Positions 1 to 5,221 of a stretch of 5,221 nucleotides of DNA are shown here, piece after piece. Made by a program: the position numbers and the translations under genes. This stretch comes from Candidatus Rokuibacteriota bacterium. GTDB lineage: Bacteria > Methylomirabilota > Methylomirabilia > Rokubacteriales > CSP1-6. The DNA lies in NCBI GenBank assembly GCA_016201575.1, contig JACQCN010000076.1, positions 1 through 5,221 on the forward strand. The letters are read 5' to 3'. The notes below the pieces were generated by a model that worked only from the letters and a program-made list of their open reading frames with translations, made no database searches and was not told the DNA's origin. Every line of letters begins with the position of its first letter. Position 1 is the first letter of the stretch.

Positions 1-168
1 GGGCAGGCGGATGTCGAGCAGAACAAGGTCGGGACGATCGCGGCGGACGCACTGAAGCGCGTCCTCGCCATCGACCGCTTCGAGAACGGCGTATCCCTGC
101 TCCCCGAAGTGTTCATCGAGCAGCCTGCGGATCTCCTCCTCGTCATCGACCACGAGAATCGTGCTCAC
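1..168 (-). CDS. Response regulator, receiver domain, N-terminal part (partial)
   Basis: The reverse strand encodes 56 codons beginning VSTILVVDDEEEIRRLL and ending LVLLDIRLP at the window edge. This is the first half of a CheY-like receiver domain. The acidic pair D8-D9 after the first beta strand and the phospho-acceptor D52 at the end of the third strand sit where the family expects them. Such proteins take a phosphoryl group from a sensor histidine kinase and pass the signal to an output domain. The output domain lies outside the window, so the subfamily (OmpR, NtrC, NarL, stand-alone CheY) cannot be told. I chose the GTG at 166-168 because it starts directly before the first beta strand and has GGAGG seven bases upstream. 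An in-frame GTG at 253-255, also with a perfect AGGAGG, would add 29 residues of no recognisable domain. The family call is secure; the start is less so. Confidence 0.93.
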   Translation of the reverse strand, partial: MSTILVVDDEEEIRRLLDEHFGEQGYAVLEAVDGEDALQCVRRDRPDLVLLDIRLP

Positions 169-172
169 TGTC

Positions 173-181
173 CCTCCTCCC
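173..181 (-). promoter_or_regulatory. Ribosome binding site for the response regulator (preferred start)
   Basis: On the minus strand this reads GGGAGGAGG, lying 4 to 7 bases before the GTG at 166-168 depending on which GGAGG-like core is used. It supports the short form of the response regulator, whose residues begin exactly at the first receiver-domain strand. Confidence 0.7.
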
Positions 182-211
182 AGGCTCGAACCCCGCGGAG
201 ACCGATGCTGG

Positions 212-233
212 CCGTGGCTCGAATCGAGCACGG
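212..233. promoter_or_regulatory. Operator-like dyad upstream of the response regulator
   Basis: A near-perfect inverted repeat: CCGT then GCTCGA on the left, TCGAGC then ACGG on the right, around a single central A, with one unpaired G (216) in the left arm. The core GCTCGA-A-TCGAGC (217-229) is perfect. The half-site GGCTCGAA recurs as a direct copy at 183-190, 33 bp from its copy at 216-223, about three helical turns. The position, between the candidate promoter and the preferred start, would suit a regulator binding site, perhaps autoregulation. No regulator is identified, and chance cannot be excluded in GC-rich DNA. Confidence 0.35.
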
Positions 234-263
234 TAGACCGCAACATCGATGCCACTACGATAA

Positions 264-269
264 CCTCCT
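264..269 (-). promoter_or_regulatory. Perfect AGGAGG before an alternative upstream start
   Basis: The minus strand reads AGGAGG followed 8 bases later by GTG (253-255), then an ATG at 244-246 in the same frame. This frame runs without a stop into the response regulator. The site therefore supports either an N-terminally extended regulator (29 extra residues, rich in Ser, Arg and Gly) or a leader that shares its frame. Its quality makes it hard to dismiss, though the extension resembles no domain I know. Confidence 0.4.
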
Positions 270-317
270 AAAATCACGAAGCTGGGCTGGAGGAGCCTCT
301 ACGCTCTGGGCCTTTTG

Positions 318-346
318 GGCATATGCGAATGACGAGTCCGTGCCAA
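318..346 (-). promoter_or_regulatory. Candidate sigma-70-type promoter for the response regulator
   Basis: On the minus strand TTGGCA (341-346, five of six matches to TTGACA) is followed after 17 bases by TATGCC (318-323, three of six matches to TATAAT). Transcription would begin near 311, giving a leader of roughly 55 nt to the upstream GTG or about 140 nt to the preferred GTG. The -35 match is good and the -10 weak. The call rests on motif and position only. Confidence 0.3.
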
Positions 347-398
347 CATGCTCGCCTCGTGACAGAATGATCGGCTGCCAATGGGGCGGACCCCTGAT

Positions 399-704
399 CT
401 AGGCAGGATCGAGCCTCACGTCTTCCGTTGGGCGCGGTGCCAGGGTCACCGCACTGAACCCTCGCGACACCACCCCATCAATCATCAGCCGCAGGTGGAT
501 GTGATACTGCGGCAGACCCACCAAGTCTTCGAGAGAGAATTCCGGGAAAAACTCGCCGGCCAGGATCTTCGCGTCCTGCACGCCCACCCGGAACGCGATC
601 AAGGTCCCCACGTTTCCAAGGAGCGCCACCTGGATGCGCTCGTCGAGCTGCTCGAGATGCCGGCGGGCCATGATCAATCCGAGCCGGTACTTCCGCGCCT
701 CCAA
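399..704 (-). pseudogene. C-terminal remnant of a conjugative DNA-transfer (VirD4/TraG/HerA-like) ATPase
   Basis: About 101 residues read EARKYRLGLIMARRHLEQL, then GNVGTLIAFRVG (residues 30-41), EFFPEFSLEDLVGLPQYH and LMIDGVVSRGFSAVTL, ending at TAG (399-401). I recognise this order as the C-terminal end of the type IV secretion system DNA-binding/coupling ATPase family, where full proteins run to several hundred residues with Walker A and B motifs upstream. Those motifs are absent. Homology seems to begin at about base 702. The same frame stays open upstream to a TGA at 837-839 but encodes unrelated residues through the tRNA terminator and into the tRNA. The usual AHQ after the LILA-like strand is ARR here, consistent with decay or divergence. 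Only a TTG at 702-704 could start it. Most likely a relic of an integrated conjugative element left beside the tRNA-Phe gene; a short expressed protein is less likely. Confidence 0.72.
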
Positions 705-742
705 ACGAGGCCCGAGCGAGGCTGACCGGGACCGGCGAGCTG

Positions 743-788
743 AAATAAGAAGGGCGGGTAACCCTTGAATTTCTTCGGTTACCCGCCC
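743..788 (-). terminator. Rho-independent terminator of tRNA-Phe
   Basis: A perfect 12-bp inverted repeat, GGGCGGGTAACC (752-763) and GGTTACCCGCCC (777-788), encloses a 13-nt loop. On the minus strand the stem is followed by the T-rich tract TTCTTATTT. It begins 8 bases after the tRNA 3' end and points the same way, so it should terminate the tRNA transcript. It also lies between the tRNA and the ATPase remnant. Confidence 0.82.
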
Positions 789-795
789 GAATCGT

Positions 796-871
<76 letters not shown>

Positions 872-883
872 ACCAGACGCACG

Positions 884-913
884 AGAATACCAGAGGGCGC
901 TGGAGGAGTCCAA
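884..913 (-). promoter_or_regulatory. Candidate promoter of tRNA-Phe
   Basis: On the minus strand TTGGAC (908-913) is followed after 18 bases by TATTCT (884-889). The predicted start, about 6 to 7 bases further on, falls a few bases before the mature tRNA 5' end at 871. The -10 matches four or five of six consensus bases; the -35 keeps TTG. The site sits just past the stop of the lipoprotein gene, so the tRNA could also receive read-through from the operon. Confidence 0.45.
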
Positions 914-932
914 CGAGGCGGGCCGGCCGGCG

Positions 933-1346
933 CTACTTGACGACGGTGATGGCGCCGATGGCGCCCGACTTCTGCAGCAGCAGCGTGACGATGATGACGT
1001 CGCCCTCGCGCAGCTCCCGCTTGAGGTCGTAGAGCTGGATATGCCGGTCCTCGGAGGCCAGGGGCACCATGGTGGCCGCCGGTATCACGATGTGGTCGAT
1101 CGTCCCGTCGCGGCTGCGCAGCTCCGCCCGCCCCGCCACCTCGCTCATCACGCCCAGCAGCGTGTCGTCGGCGCCGCCGTTGTTGACCACGTCCACGTAC
1201 ACGGTGGCCTTGCCACCCGCCGGCGCCGGGCTCAGCACGCGGCCGTTTTCCGGCCGCACCTTCACGGTGCCGGTCTTGGCCAGGGTCGGATAGCTGGTGC
1301 AGCCGGCAGCGAGGGCGAGGACGGCCAGCAGCGCGAAGGGGCGCAT
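933..1346 (-). CDS. PCuAC-like (DUF461) copper-chaperone-family lipoprotein, degenerate metal site
   Basis: The protein has 137 residues. It opens MRPFALLAVLALAAGC, a short lipoprotein signal with a lipobox-like AAGC and lipidation Cys16, so it should be anchored on the outer face of the cytoplasmic membrane or in the outer membrane. The mature part fits the PCuAC beta-sandwich: VYVDVVNNGGADDTLLGV (about 49-66), AGRAELRSRDG (71-81), IVIPAATMVPL (86-96), HIQLYDLKRELREGD (102-116) and a last strand near the C-terminus. Typical members deliver Cu(I) to cytochrome oxidase through a His/Met set, including a His after the AGRVEL strand and a HIML motif. Here the first His is Arg77 and HIML is HIQL (His102, Gln104), so copper binding is doubtful. 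The start follows a weak ribosome site. The gene lies 41 bp after the small acidic protein and may be the last gene of the operon. Confidence 0.72.
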   Translation of the reverse strand: MRPFALLAVLALAAGCTSYPTLAKTGTVKVRPENGRVLSPAPAGGKATVYVDVVNNGGADDTLLGVMSEVAGRAELRSRDGTIDHIVIPAATMVPLASEDRHIQLYDLKRELREGDVIIVTLLLQKSGAIGAITVVK

Positions 1347-1387
1347 CGCCAGCCAGCTTACCGGATCAGCCCGGCCGGGCGAAGAAA

Positions 1388-1708
1388 TCAGTCCTCCTCC
1401 GAGGCTTCCAGGTCGGACTCGAACACGATCTGGTCGTCCTCGTCGATGGTGAAGGCCTCGTAGAGGGCGAACGCGATGCCGTGCTCGAGCAGGTAGCGGG
1501 TGAGCTTGGCCACCGCATTCGGGTGCGAGTTGAGGTGGAAGGACAGGGCCAGCTCGTCCAGCTCGTCGAAAGTGATGAGCGCCCAGTTGCCCACCACCAG
1601 GGCCTGCATCTCCTCCTCGAGGGTGACGCCCCCCTCGAACTCCTCGGAGTCCCGCGCCAGGTCGTAGAGGCTGCGCAGCCGCTGGAGCTTCTCCTCGCTC
1701 GTGAACAT
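1388..1708 (-). CDS. Small acidic protein of unknown function, coupled to the aminotransferase
   Basis: The protein has 106 residues, beginning MFTSEEKLQRLRSLYDLARD and ending in the acidic tail DLEASEED. I do not recognise the family. It has no signal peptide, membrane segment or cysteine. An acidic, probably helical N-terminal half (EEKLQRLRSLYDLARD, then GGVTLEEEMQALVVGNWALITF) is followed by DELDELALSFHLNSHPNAVAKL and a strand-like DDQIVFESD, suggesting a small compact cytoplasmic protein. Its ATG overlaps the aminotransferase stop as TGATG, so it should be translated by reinitiation and made in proportion to that enzyme. There is only a weak G-rich ribosome site. Codon use resembles the neighbours, and the overlap argues for a real gene. 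A role as accessory or regulatory partner of the upstream enzymes is inference from position alone. Confidence 0.78.
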   Translation of the reverse strand: MFTSEEKLQRLRSLYDLARDSEEFEGGVTLEEEMQALVVGNWALITFDELDELALSFHLNSHPNAVAKLTRYLLEHGIAFALYEAFTIDEDDQIVFESDLEASEED

Positions 1709-3030
1709 CACCGCCCCCGGAAGGCGCCATCGGCCGCCATCGCGGTGAACGCGCGCTCGTACGCCGCGATCGTCGCGACGATCTCCCGCTCTCCGTGGGT
1801 CGCGGAGATCCAGCCGTGGTGAAGCGAGCAGTCGACGCCCTCGTTGATCAGGGCGCAGCGCAGCAGATGGTAGAGATCGCCCCGCCGGGGCCGGTCGAAG
1901 CCGGCCAGCCCGGGCTTCCCCTCGAACGACACGTGGTAGATCGAAACCTCGCCGTACACCGCGCCCGGCACGCCCGCCTTCTTCATGGCGTCGGCCAGGC
2001 CCCGCCGCAGCTCCTCGCCCGCCTTGTTCGCGCGGGCCTGCAGCGCGCCGTCGGCGCAGATCTCCAGAGTGGCGATGGCGGCCGCGGCCGACACGGGATT
2101 GGCGTTGAAGGTGCCGGCGTGGGCGACGCGCTCGCTCCGGTCCCACGCGGGGTCACCGCGGTGGGCCATCATCGACATCAGGTCCCGCCGGCCGCACACG
2201 GCTCCGCCGGGCAGGCCGCCCGCGACGATCTTGGCGAGCGTCGTCAGGTCGGGCACCACGTTGAAGTAGGCCTGGGCACCGCCGGGCGCGTAGCGGAAGC
2301 CGGTGATGACCTCGTCGAAGATCAGCACGACCTCGTGGCGCCGGGTCAGGGCGCGCAGCTCCTGGAGGTAGCCCGGGATGGTCGGCGTCGTGCCCGCCTG
2401 GCCGCCCGCCGGCTCGATGATCACGCCCGCGATGTCGCCCCGCTGCAGCAGCGTCTCCACGGCCTTGATGTCATTCGGCGGGCAGAGCAGCACCTGGTCG
2501 AGAATGGCCCCGGGGACGCCGGCCGAGAGCGGGACCTCGAAGGGCGGGTGCACGCCCGCCGCGACCCCGTCGTGCCAGCCGTGGAAGTGGCCCTGGAACT
2601 TCACGATCTTGGACTTGCCCGTGAAGGCGCGCGTGACGCGCAGGGCCAGGTGCGTGGCCTCGGTGCCGGACATGGTGAAGCGCACCATCTCGGCCGACGG
2701 CACCAGCTGTCGCACCAGCTCGGCCCACCGCACCTCGAGCTCGTGCGAGGCGCCGAGATGGGTGCCCCGCGCGGCCTGCTCCTGGATCGCCTTGACGACG
2801 GCGGGATGGCAGTGGCCGAGGAAGAGCGCGCCGTGGCCCATCCAGTAGTCGAGGTACTCGTGGCCGTCGACATCCCACTTGCGCGGCCCGGCCGCGCGCT
2901 CGACGTAGATCGGGAACGGGCGGAGGTAGCGGATGTCGTGCGTGATGCCGCCCGGAATCACCTGCTGCGCCCGCTCGAACAGCGCCGCGGCCTTCGGATG
3001 GAGCTGCCGGTATCGCTCGGGAATCGTCAC
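1708..3030 (-). CDS. Class III PLP aminotransferase, glutamate-1-semialdehyde 2,1-aminomutase-like
   Basis: The protein has 440 residues, slightly longer than typical HemL (about 425-430). Fold-type I features appear in order: IPGGITHDIR near the N-terminus, SGTEAT (121-126) for the PLP phosphate, GHFHGWHD (147-154), IIEPAGGQAG (204-213), FDEVITGFR (238-246) with the PLP-N1 aspartate D239, the Schiff-base lysine K267 in LAKIVAGGLPGG, and GTFNANP (306-312). It is thus probably a catalytically competent PLP enzyme moving an amino group within or between amino/oxo acids in the cytoplasm. It is HemL-like, but HemL's NSPVRAF-type N-terminus and EPVVGN motif are altered, so I would not call it the haem-pathway enzyme; an amino-acid or amino-polyol aminotransferase is possible. 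The GTG start has GAGAGG six bases upstream and overlaps the stop of the cyclase-like gene as GTGA. The stop overlaps the next ATG. Confidence 0.9.
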   Translation of the reverse strand: MTIPERYRQLHPKAAALFERAQQVIPGGITHDIRYLRPFPIYVERAAGPRKWDVDGHEYLDYWMGHGALFLGHCHPAVVKAIQEQAARGTHLGASHELEVRWAELVRQLVPSAEMVRFTMSGTEATHLALRVTRAFTGKSKIVKFQGHFHGWHDGVAAGVHPPFEVPLSAGVPGAILDQVLLCPPNDIKAVETLLQRGDIAGVIIEPAGGQAGTTPTIPGYLQELRALTRRHEVVLIFDEVITGFRYAPGGAQAYFNVVPDLTTLAKIVAGGLPGGAVCGRRDLMSMMAHRGDPAWDRSERVAHAGTFNANPVSAAAAIATLEICADGALQARANKAGEELRRGLADAMKKAGVPGAVYGEVSIYHVSFEGKPGLAGFDRPRRGDLYHLLRCALINEGVDCSLHHGWISATHGEREIVATIAAYERAFTAMAADGAFRGR

Positions 3031-3911
3031 CGTGGCCCTCTCACCGCTCGCATGAGCTCCACTATACCTGCGTGGGCATCCGAAGGCACCCCGTCGACCG
3101 TGGGCTCCCGGCGCCGGGTGATGCCGTCCACGGCCCCCGCGCGCACACACGCGCGGATGAGCCGCCGCTCGACCTCGCCGCCGTGCAGCAGGTCGCGGCG
3201 CGCCAGCAGCCCGAGGTGCGCGACGATCCCGTACGCGCCCCAGTTCGAGACGCCGGCCACGACCAGGTGATCGGTCTTCACGGTCGACGCGACGCGCGCA
3301 GGAATGCCGGCCCGGGCCAGGCGCCGGCGGGGCACCACGCCCATGCCGATCTCGTTCCCGCCGTCGCCCACGCCGATGGTACGCGCGCGCGCGCCGACGA
3401 GGAACAGGGTGTCGAGCGGCCGGTTCCACCCGTCCACCGGCTCGCCCCGCGCGCTCCGGTAGGTACCGTCGCGGGCGCGGCCGGGCCGCTCGACGGCCAC
3501 GACGTGGGTGGGCGCGAGCCGCCGCAGCAGCCCGCGCGCCGCGGCCTCGGCGTCGCCGTCGGGGAAGACCTCGATGGCCCGCGTCTCGCCGAGGAGGGCG
3601 AGCGCGGCTTCGAGCGGCGGCACCGTCACGGGATCAGTCACGTAGCGCACGCGGGCGCCGAGGCGGCGGAGGGCGCGCCCGAGGACGGCCGCGCCCGGCG
3701 GGCCGTCGGTCTCCGGCATGCCCGGGCCGAGGGCGAAGCCCGTCGTGATGAGCACGCGGCGCGCCCGGCGCAGCGCGTGCGCCGCGGCCCGCGCCGCGCC
3801 CGGACGGAAGAAGCATCCGATGCCGCGGCGGCCGGGATCGAGCGCGAGGAGCTGGTCGATGGGATCGAGGGCGCGACGCACGGCGACCGTTACGCTAGCA
3901 TGAATTGACAT
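3027..3911 (-). CDS. D-glutamate cyclase-like protein (DUF4392 family)
   Basis: The protein has 294 residues and no signal peptide, so it is probably cytoplasmic. It matches the DUF4392 / D-glutamate cyclase C-terminal family: LDPGRRGIG (24-32), VLITTGF (53-59), ETDGPPGAAVLGRAL (67-81), VTDP (91-94), a VVAVERPGRARDG segment (137-149), IGVGDGGNEIGMG (179-191) and VAGVSNWGAYG (218-228). The mammalian homologue DGLUCY converts D-glutamate to 5-oxo-D-proline; the bacterial substrate is less certain. Family membership is well supported, the exact reaction is inferred. The ATG at 3909-3911 is the first possible start, because an in-frame TGA (3927-3929) lies 15 bases upstream; no clear ribosome site is seen, which suggests a short or leaderless-like initiation region. 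It is the first gene of the minus-strand operon and is translationally coupled to the aminotransferase. Confidence 0.88.
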   Translation of the reverse strand: MSIHASVTVAVRRALDPIDQLLALDPGRRGIGCFFRPGAARAAAHALRRARRVLITTGFALGPGMPETDGPPGAAVLGRALRRLGARVRYVTDPVTVPPLEAALALLGETRAIEVFPDGDAEAAARGLLRRLAPTHVVAVERPGRARDGTYRSARGEPVDGWNRPLDTLFLVGARARTIGVGDGGNEIGMGVVPRRRLARAGIPARVASTVKTDHLVVAGVSNWGAYGIVAHLGLLARRDLLHGGEVERRLIRACVRAGAVDGITRRREPTVDGVPSDAHAGIVELMRAVRGPR

Positions 3912-4034
3912 GCGGGCCGCGCGACGTCAATATGGACCAAGCGGTCACCCCGCGGGAGCGTTTCAGGTGTTGATCACGGTGTCCCGGCTTCACGCTGGGC
4001 GGATTACCAACCCCTCGCTGGAGGCTGGCCTGCC
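3912..4034. promoter_or_regulatory. Divergent intergenic region between the operon and the GH57 gene
   Basis: These 123 bp separate two divergent starts and must hold the promoters for both directions unless the GH57 frame starts further upstream. I see no convincing sigma-70 pair for either strand. An AT-richer patch, AATATGG (3929-3935), and TTGATCA (3970-3976) are the only low-GC elements. A small inverted repeat, GCATG-N6-CATGC (3898-3913), spans the cyclase start codon. Confidence 0.4.
4020..4024 (+). promoter_or_regulatory. Ribosome binding site deciding the TTG start of the GH57 gene
   Basis: GGAGG lies 10 bases before the TTG at 4035-4037. The reading frame is open further upstream, but between about 3930 and 4034 it contains no in-frame ATG or GTG. 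The TTG with this GGAGG is therefore the best start, and it places the first conserved motif at residue 14, as expected for the family. Confidence 0.6.
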
Positions 4035-5221
4035 TTGCCATCGGCCGTAACCCATCCCTTCGCGCTGGTCCTCCACACGCACCTGCCGATGGTGATCAAC
4101 CACGGGCGCTGGCCGCACGGGAGCGACTGGCTCAACGAGGCCTCCTTCGAGTGCTACCTGCCGCTGCTGGAGGCGATGCAGCACCTGGTGGCGCGGGGCA
4201 TCTCCCCCAAGTGGACGATCAACATCTCCCCGGTCCTGGCCGAGCAGCTCGCCTCGCCCGAGTACCAGCGCGAGCTCGAGTTCTACGCCGACAACGTCCG
4301 CCGGGCCTGCGCCGAGAGCCGGGCCTACTTCGAGCGGCAGGGCGACCGGCCGATCGTGGCGCTCACCGAGTTCTGGGAGCAGTTCTACGACCGCATGTGG
4401 ACGTTCCACCGGCGCCTCAACGGCAATCTCCTCGGCGCCTTCGCCGAGCTGCAGCGCGGCGGCCACATCGAGCTGATCACGTGCGCGGCCACCCACGGCT
4501 ACCTGCCGCTGCTGTCCCGCGAGGAATCGATCCACCTCCAGCTCCGGACCGCGGTGGAGACGCACCGCCGTCACTTCGGCACGCCCCCGCGCGGCATCTG
4601 GCTCCCCGAGTGCGCCTACCGGCCGCGCTACGAGTGGACGCCGCCGACGGGCCGCGACCGCGGCCGCGAGCGCCGCATGCGGCCGGGCCTCGAGGAGATG
4701 CTGGCCCAGCACGGCCTCGAGTACTTCGTCGCGGATCACCACCTGGTCTCGGGCGGCCAGCCGATCTACCCGTACCGGAGCTTCTTCGAGGTGCCCAGCG
4801 ATCTCTCGGGCGAGACGGCGCAGATGCCCCGCACGCGCGCCCGCTCGCCCTACCGGCCCTACCGGGTCGCCTCCCGCGGCGGCGCGGGGGAGGCCATTGC
4901 CTTCATCCGCGACCCGAAGACGACGCTCCAGGTCTGGAGCCGCGAGGTCGGCTACCCGGGCGATCCGGCCTACCTGGAGTTCCACAAGAAGCACTGGCCG
5001 GGCGGGCTGCGCTTCTGGCGGGTGACCGACCCGAGCGGGGACCTCGGCAAGAAGGCCGTCTACGAACCCGCCGCCGCCGCCGAGCAGGTCAAGCGCAACG
5101 CCGCGCACTTCGCCGCTCTGGTGCGCGAGACGCTGGACGAGGCGAACGGCAAGCGCCAGGCTCTCGTCTGCTCGCCCTACGACGCCGAGCTGTTCGGCCA
5201 CTGGTGGTTCGAGGGCCCGCA
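4035..5221 (+). CDS. GH57 glycoside hydrolase, 1,4-alpha-glucan branching type (partial)
   Basis: 395 codons are visible before the window ends. The GH57 motifs are in order: HTHLP (14-18), ATHGYLPLL (152-160), WLPECAY (189-195) with the likely nucleophile E192, and SPYDAELFGHWWFEGP (380-395) with the likely acid/base D383. The segment INHGRWPHGSDWL (21-33) is typical of the branching-enzyme-like branch of GH57, which cuts alpha-1,4 glucan chains and re-attaches them by alpha-1,6 bonds in glycogen synthesis. Full members are usually about 520-560 residues with a C-terminal helical DUF1957-type domain, so roughly the last quarter is missing here because of the window edge. There is no signal peptide, so the enzyme is cytoplasmic. 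It diverges from the minus-strand operon, and its own operon probably continues to the right. Family is near certain; branching rather than amylase or glucanotransferase activity is inferred from motifs. Confidence 0.92.
   Translation, partial: MPSAVTHPFALVLHTHLPMVINHGRWPHGSDWLNEASFECYLPLLEAMQHLVARGISPKWTINISPVLAEQLASPEYQRELEFYADNVRRACAESRAYFERQGDRPIVALTEFWEQFYDRMWTFHRRLNGNLLGAFAELQRGGHIELITCAATHGYLPLLSREESIHLQLRTAVETHRRHFGTPPRGIWLPECAYRPRYEWTPPTGRDRGRERRMRPGLEEMLAQHGLEYFVADHHLVSGGQPIYPYRSFFEVPSDLSGETAQMPRTRARSPYRPYRVASRGGAGEAIAFIRDPKTTLQVWSREVGYPGDPAYLEFHKKHWPGGLRFWRVTDPSGDLGKKAVYEPAAAAEQVKRNAAHFAALVRETLDEANGKRQALVCSPYDAELFGHWWFEGP

Noticed and set aside
330..346. Possible sigma-54 promoter (TGGCAC on the minus strand)
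   Set aside because: The -24 element matches, but the required TTGC-type -12 element is missing at the right distance; the site instead serves as a sigma-70-like -35.
109..402. 97-residue plus-strand frame across the response regulator promoter
   Set aside because: It is antisense to the receiver domain and reads through the intergenic region with no ribosome site or recognisable domain.
921..931. GGCCGGCCGGC palindromic run after the lipoprotein gene
   Set aside because: It is short and self-overlapping, with no T tract on the minus strand, so it does not look like a terminator.
1795..3270. 491-residue open frame on the plus strand opposite the aminotransferase and cyclase-like genes
   Set aside because: It is rich in Ala, Gly, Arg, His and Val with no domain, and runs antisense through two clearly homologous genes. 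It is a GC-rich mirror frame.
3898..3913. GCATG-N6-CATGC inverted repeat over the cyclase start codon
   Set aside because: The arms are only 5 bp, and the second ATG it holds on the minus strand is out of frame. It may be chance; I noted it only under the intergenic region.
3990..5201. 403-residue open frame on the minus strand opposite the GH57 gene
   Set aside because: Low-complexity LEV/RAP-type composition without motifs, while the opposite strand shows ordered GH57 catalytic motifs. It is a shadow frame.

Overview
The window is GC-rich, and its genes have the dense, G/C-biased third-position codon use of a GC-rich bacterial chromosome. Gene content (response regulator, GH57 glucan-branching-type enzyme, HemL-like aminotransferase, D-glutamate-cyclase-like protein, PCuAC-like lipoprotein) suits a soil or subsurface lineage such as Rokubacteria/Methylomirabilota or a similar GC-rich phylum. 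That placement is a guess from style and content; no marker in the window settles it.

Layout, left to right. (i) 1-168, minus strand: the first 56 codons of a response regulator receiver domain, cut by the window edge. Its upstream region (169-398) has a candidate promoter, two strong Shine-Dalgarno sequences in front of two in-frame starts, and an operator-like dyad between them. (ii) 399-704, minus: a C-terminal remnant of a VirD4/TraG/HerA-type conjugative DNA-transfer ATPase, truncated at its 5' end about 90 bp from a tRNA gene. (iii) 743-913, minus: tRNA-Phe(GAA) with encoded CCA, a candidate promoter, and a strong hairpin plus T-rich tract as terminator. (iv) 933-3911, minus: four closely packed genes, transcribed in the order D-glutamate-cyclase-like protein, GSA-aminomutase-like PLP aminotransferase, a small acidic protein of unknown function, and a PCuAC-like lipoprotein. 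The first three are joined by overlaps (GTGA and TGATG), so they are very likely one operon. The lipoprotein follows after 41 bp. (v) 4035-5221, plus: the N-terminal three quarters or so of a GH57 glycoside hydrolase of the glycogen-branching type, divergent from the operon across 123 bp and cut by the right edge.

Functional reading. The cyclase and aminotransferase both belong to families that act on glutamate-like compounds and are translationally coupled, so a shared small-molecule pathway around glutamate, D-glutamate or 5-oxoproline is the most interesting hypothesis here. The small protein is coupled to them and may be an accessory factor. The lipoprotein has a PCuAC-like fold signature but has lost most of the canonical copper ligands. 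The tRNA-proximal ATPase fragment looks like the scar of an integrated conjugative element. I found no CRISPR array, insertion sequence or complete mobile element. The region is mostly ordinary chromosome with a few unusual combinations.
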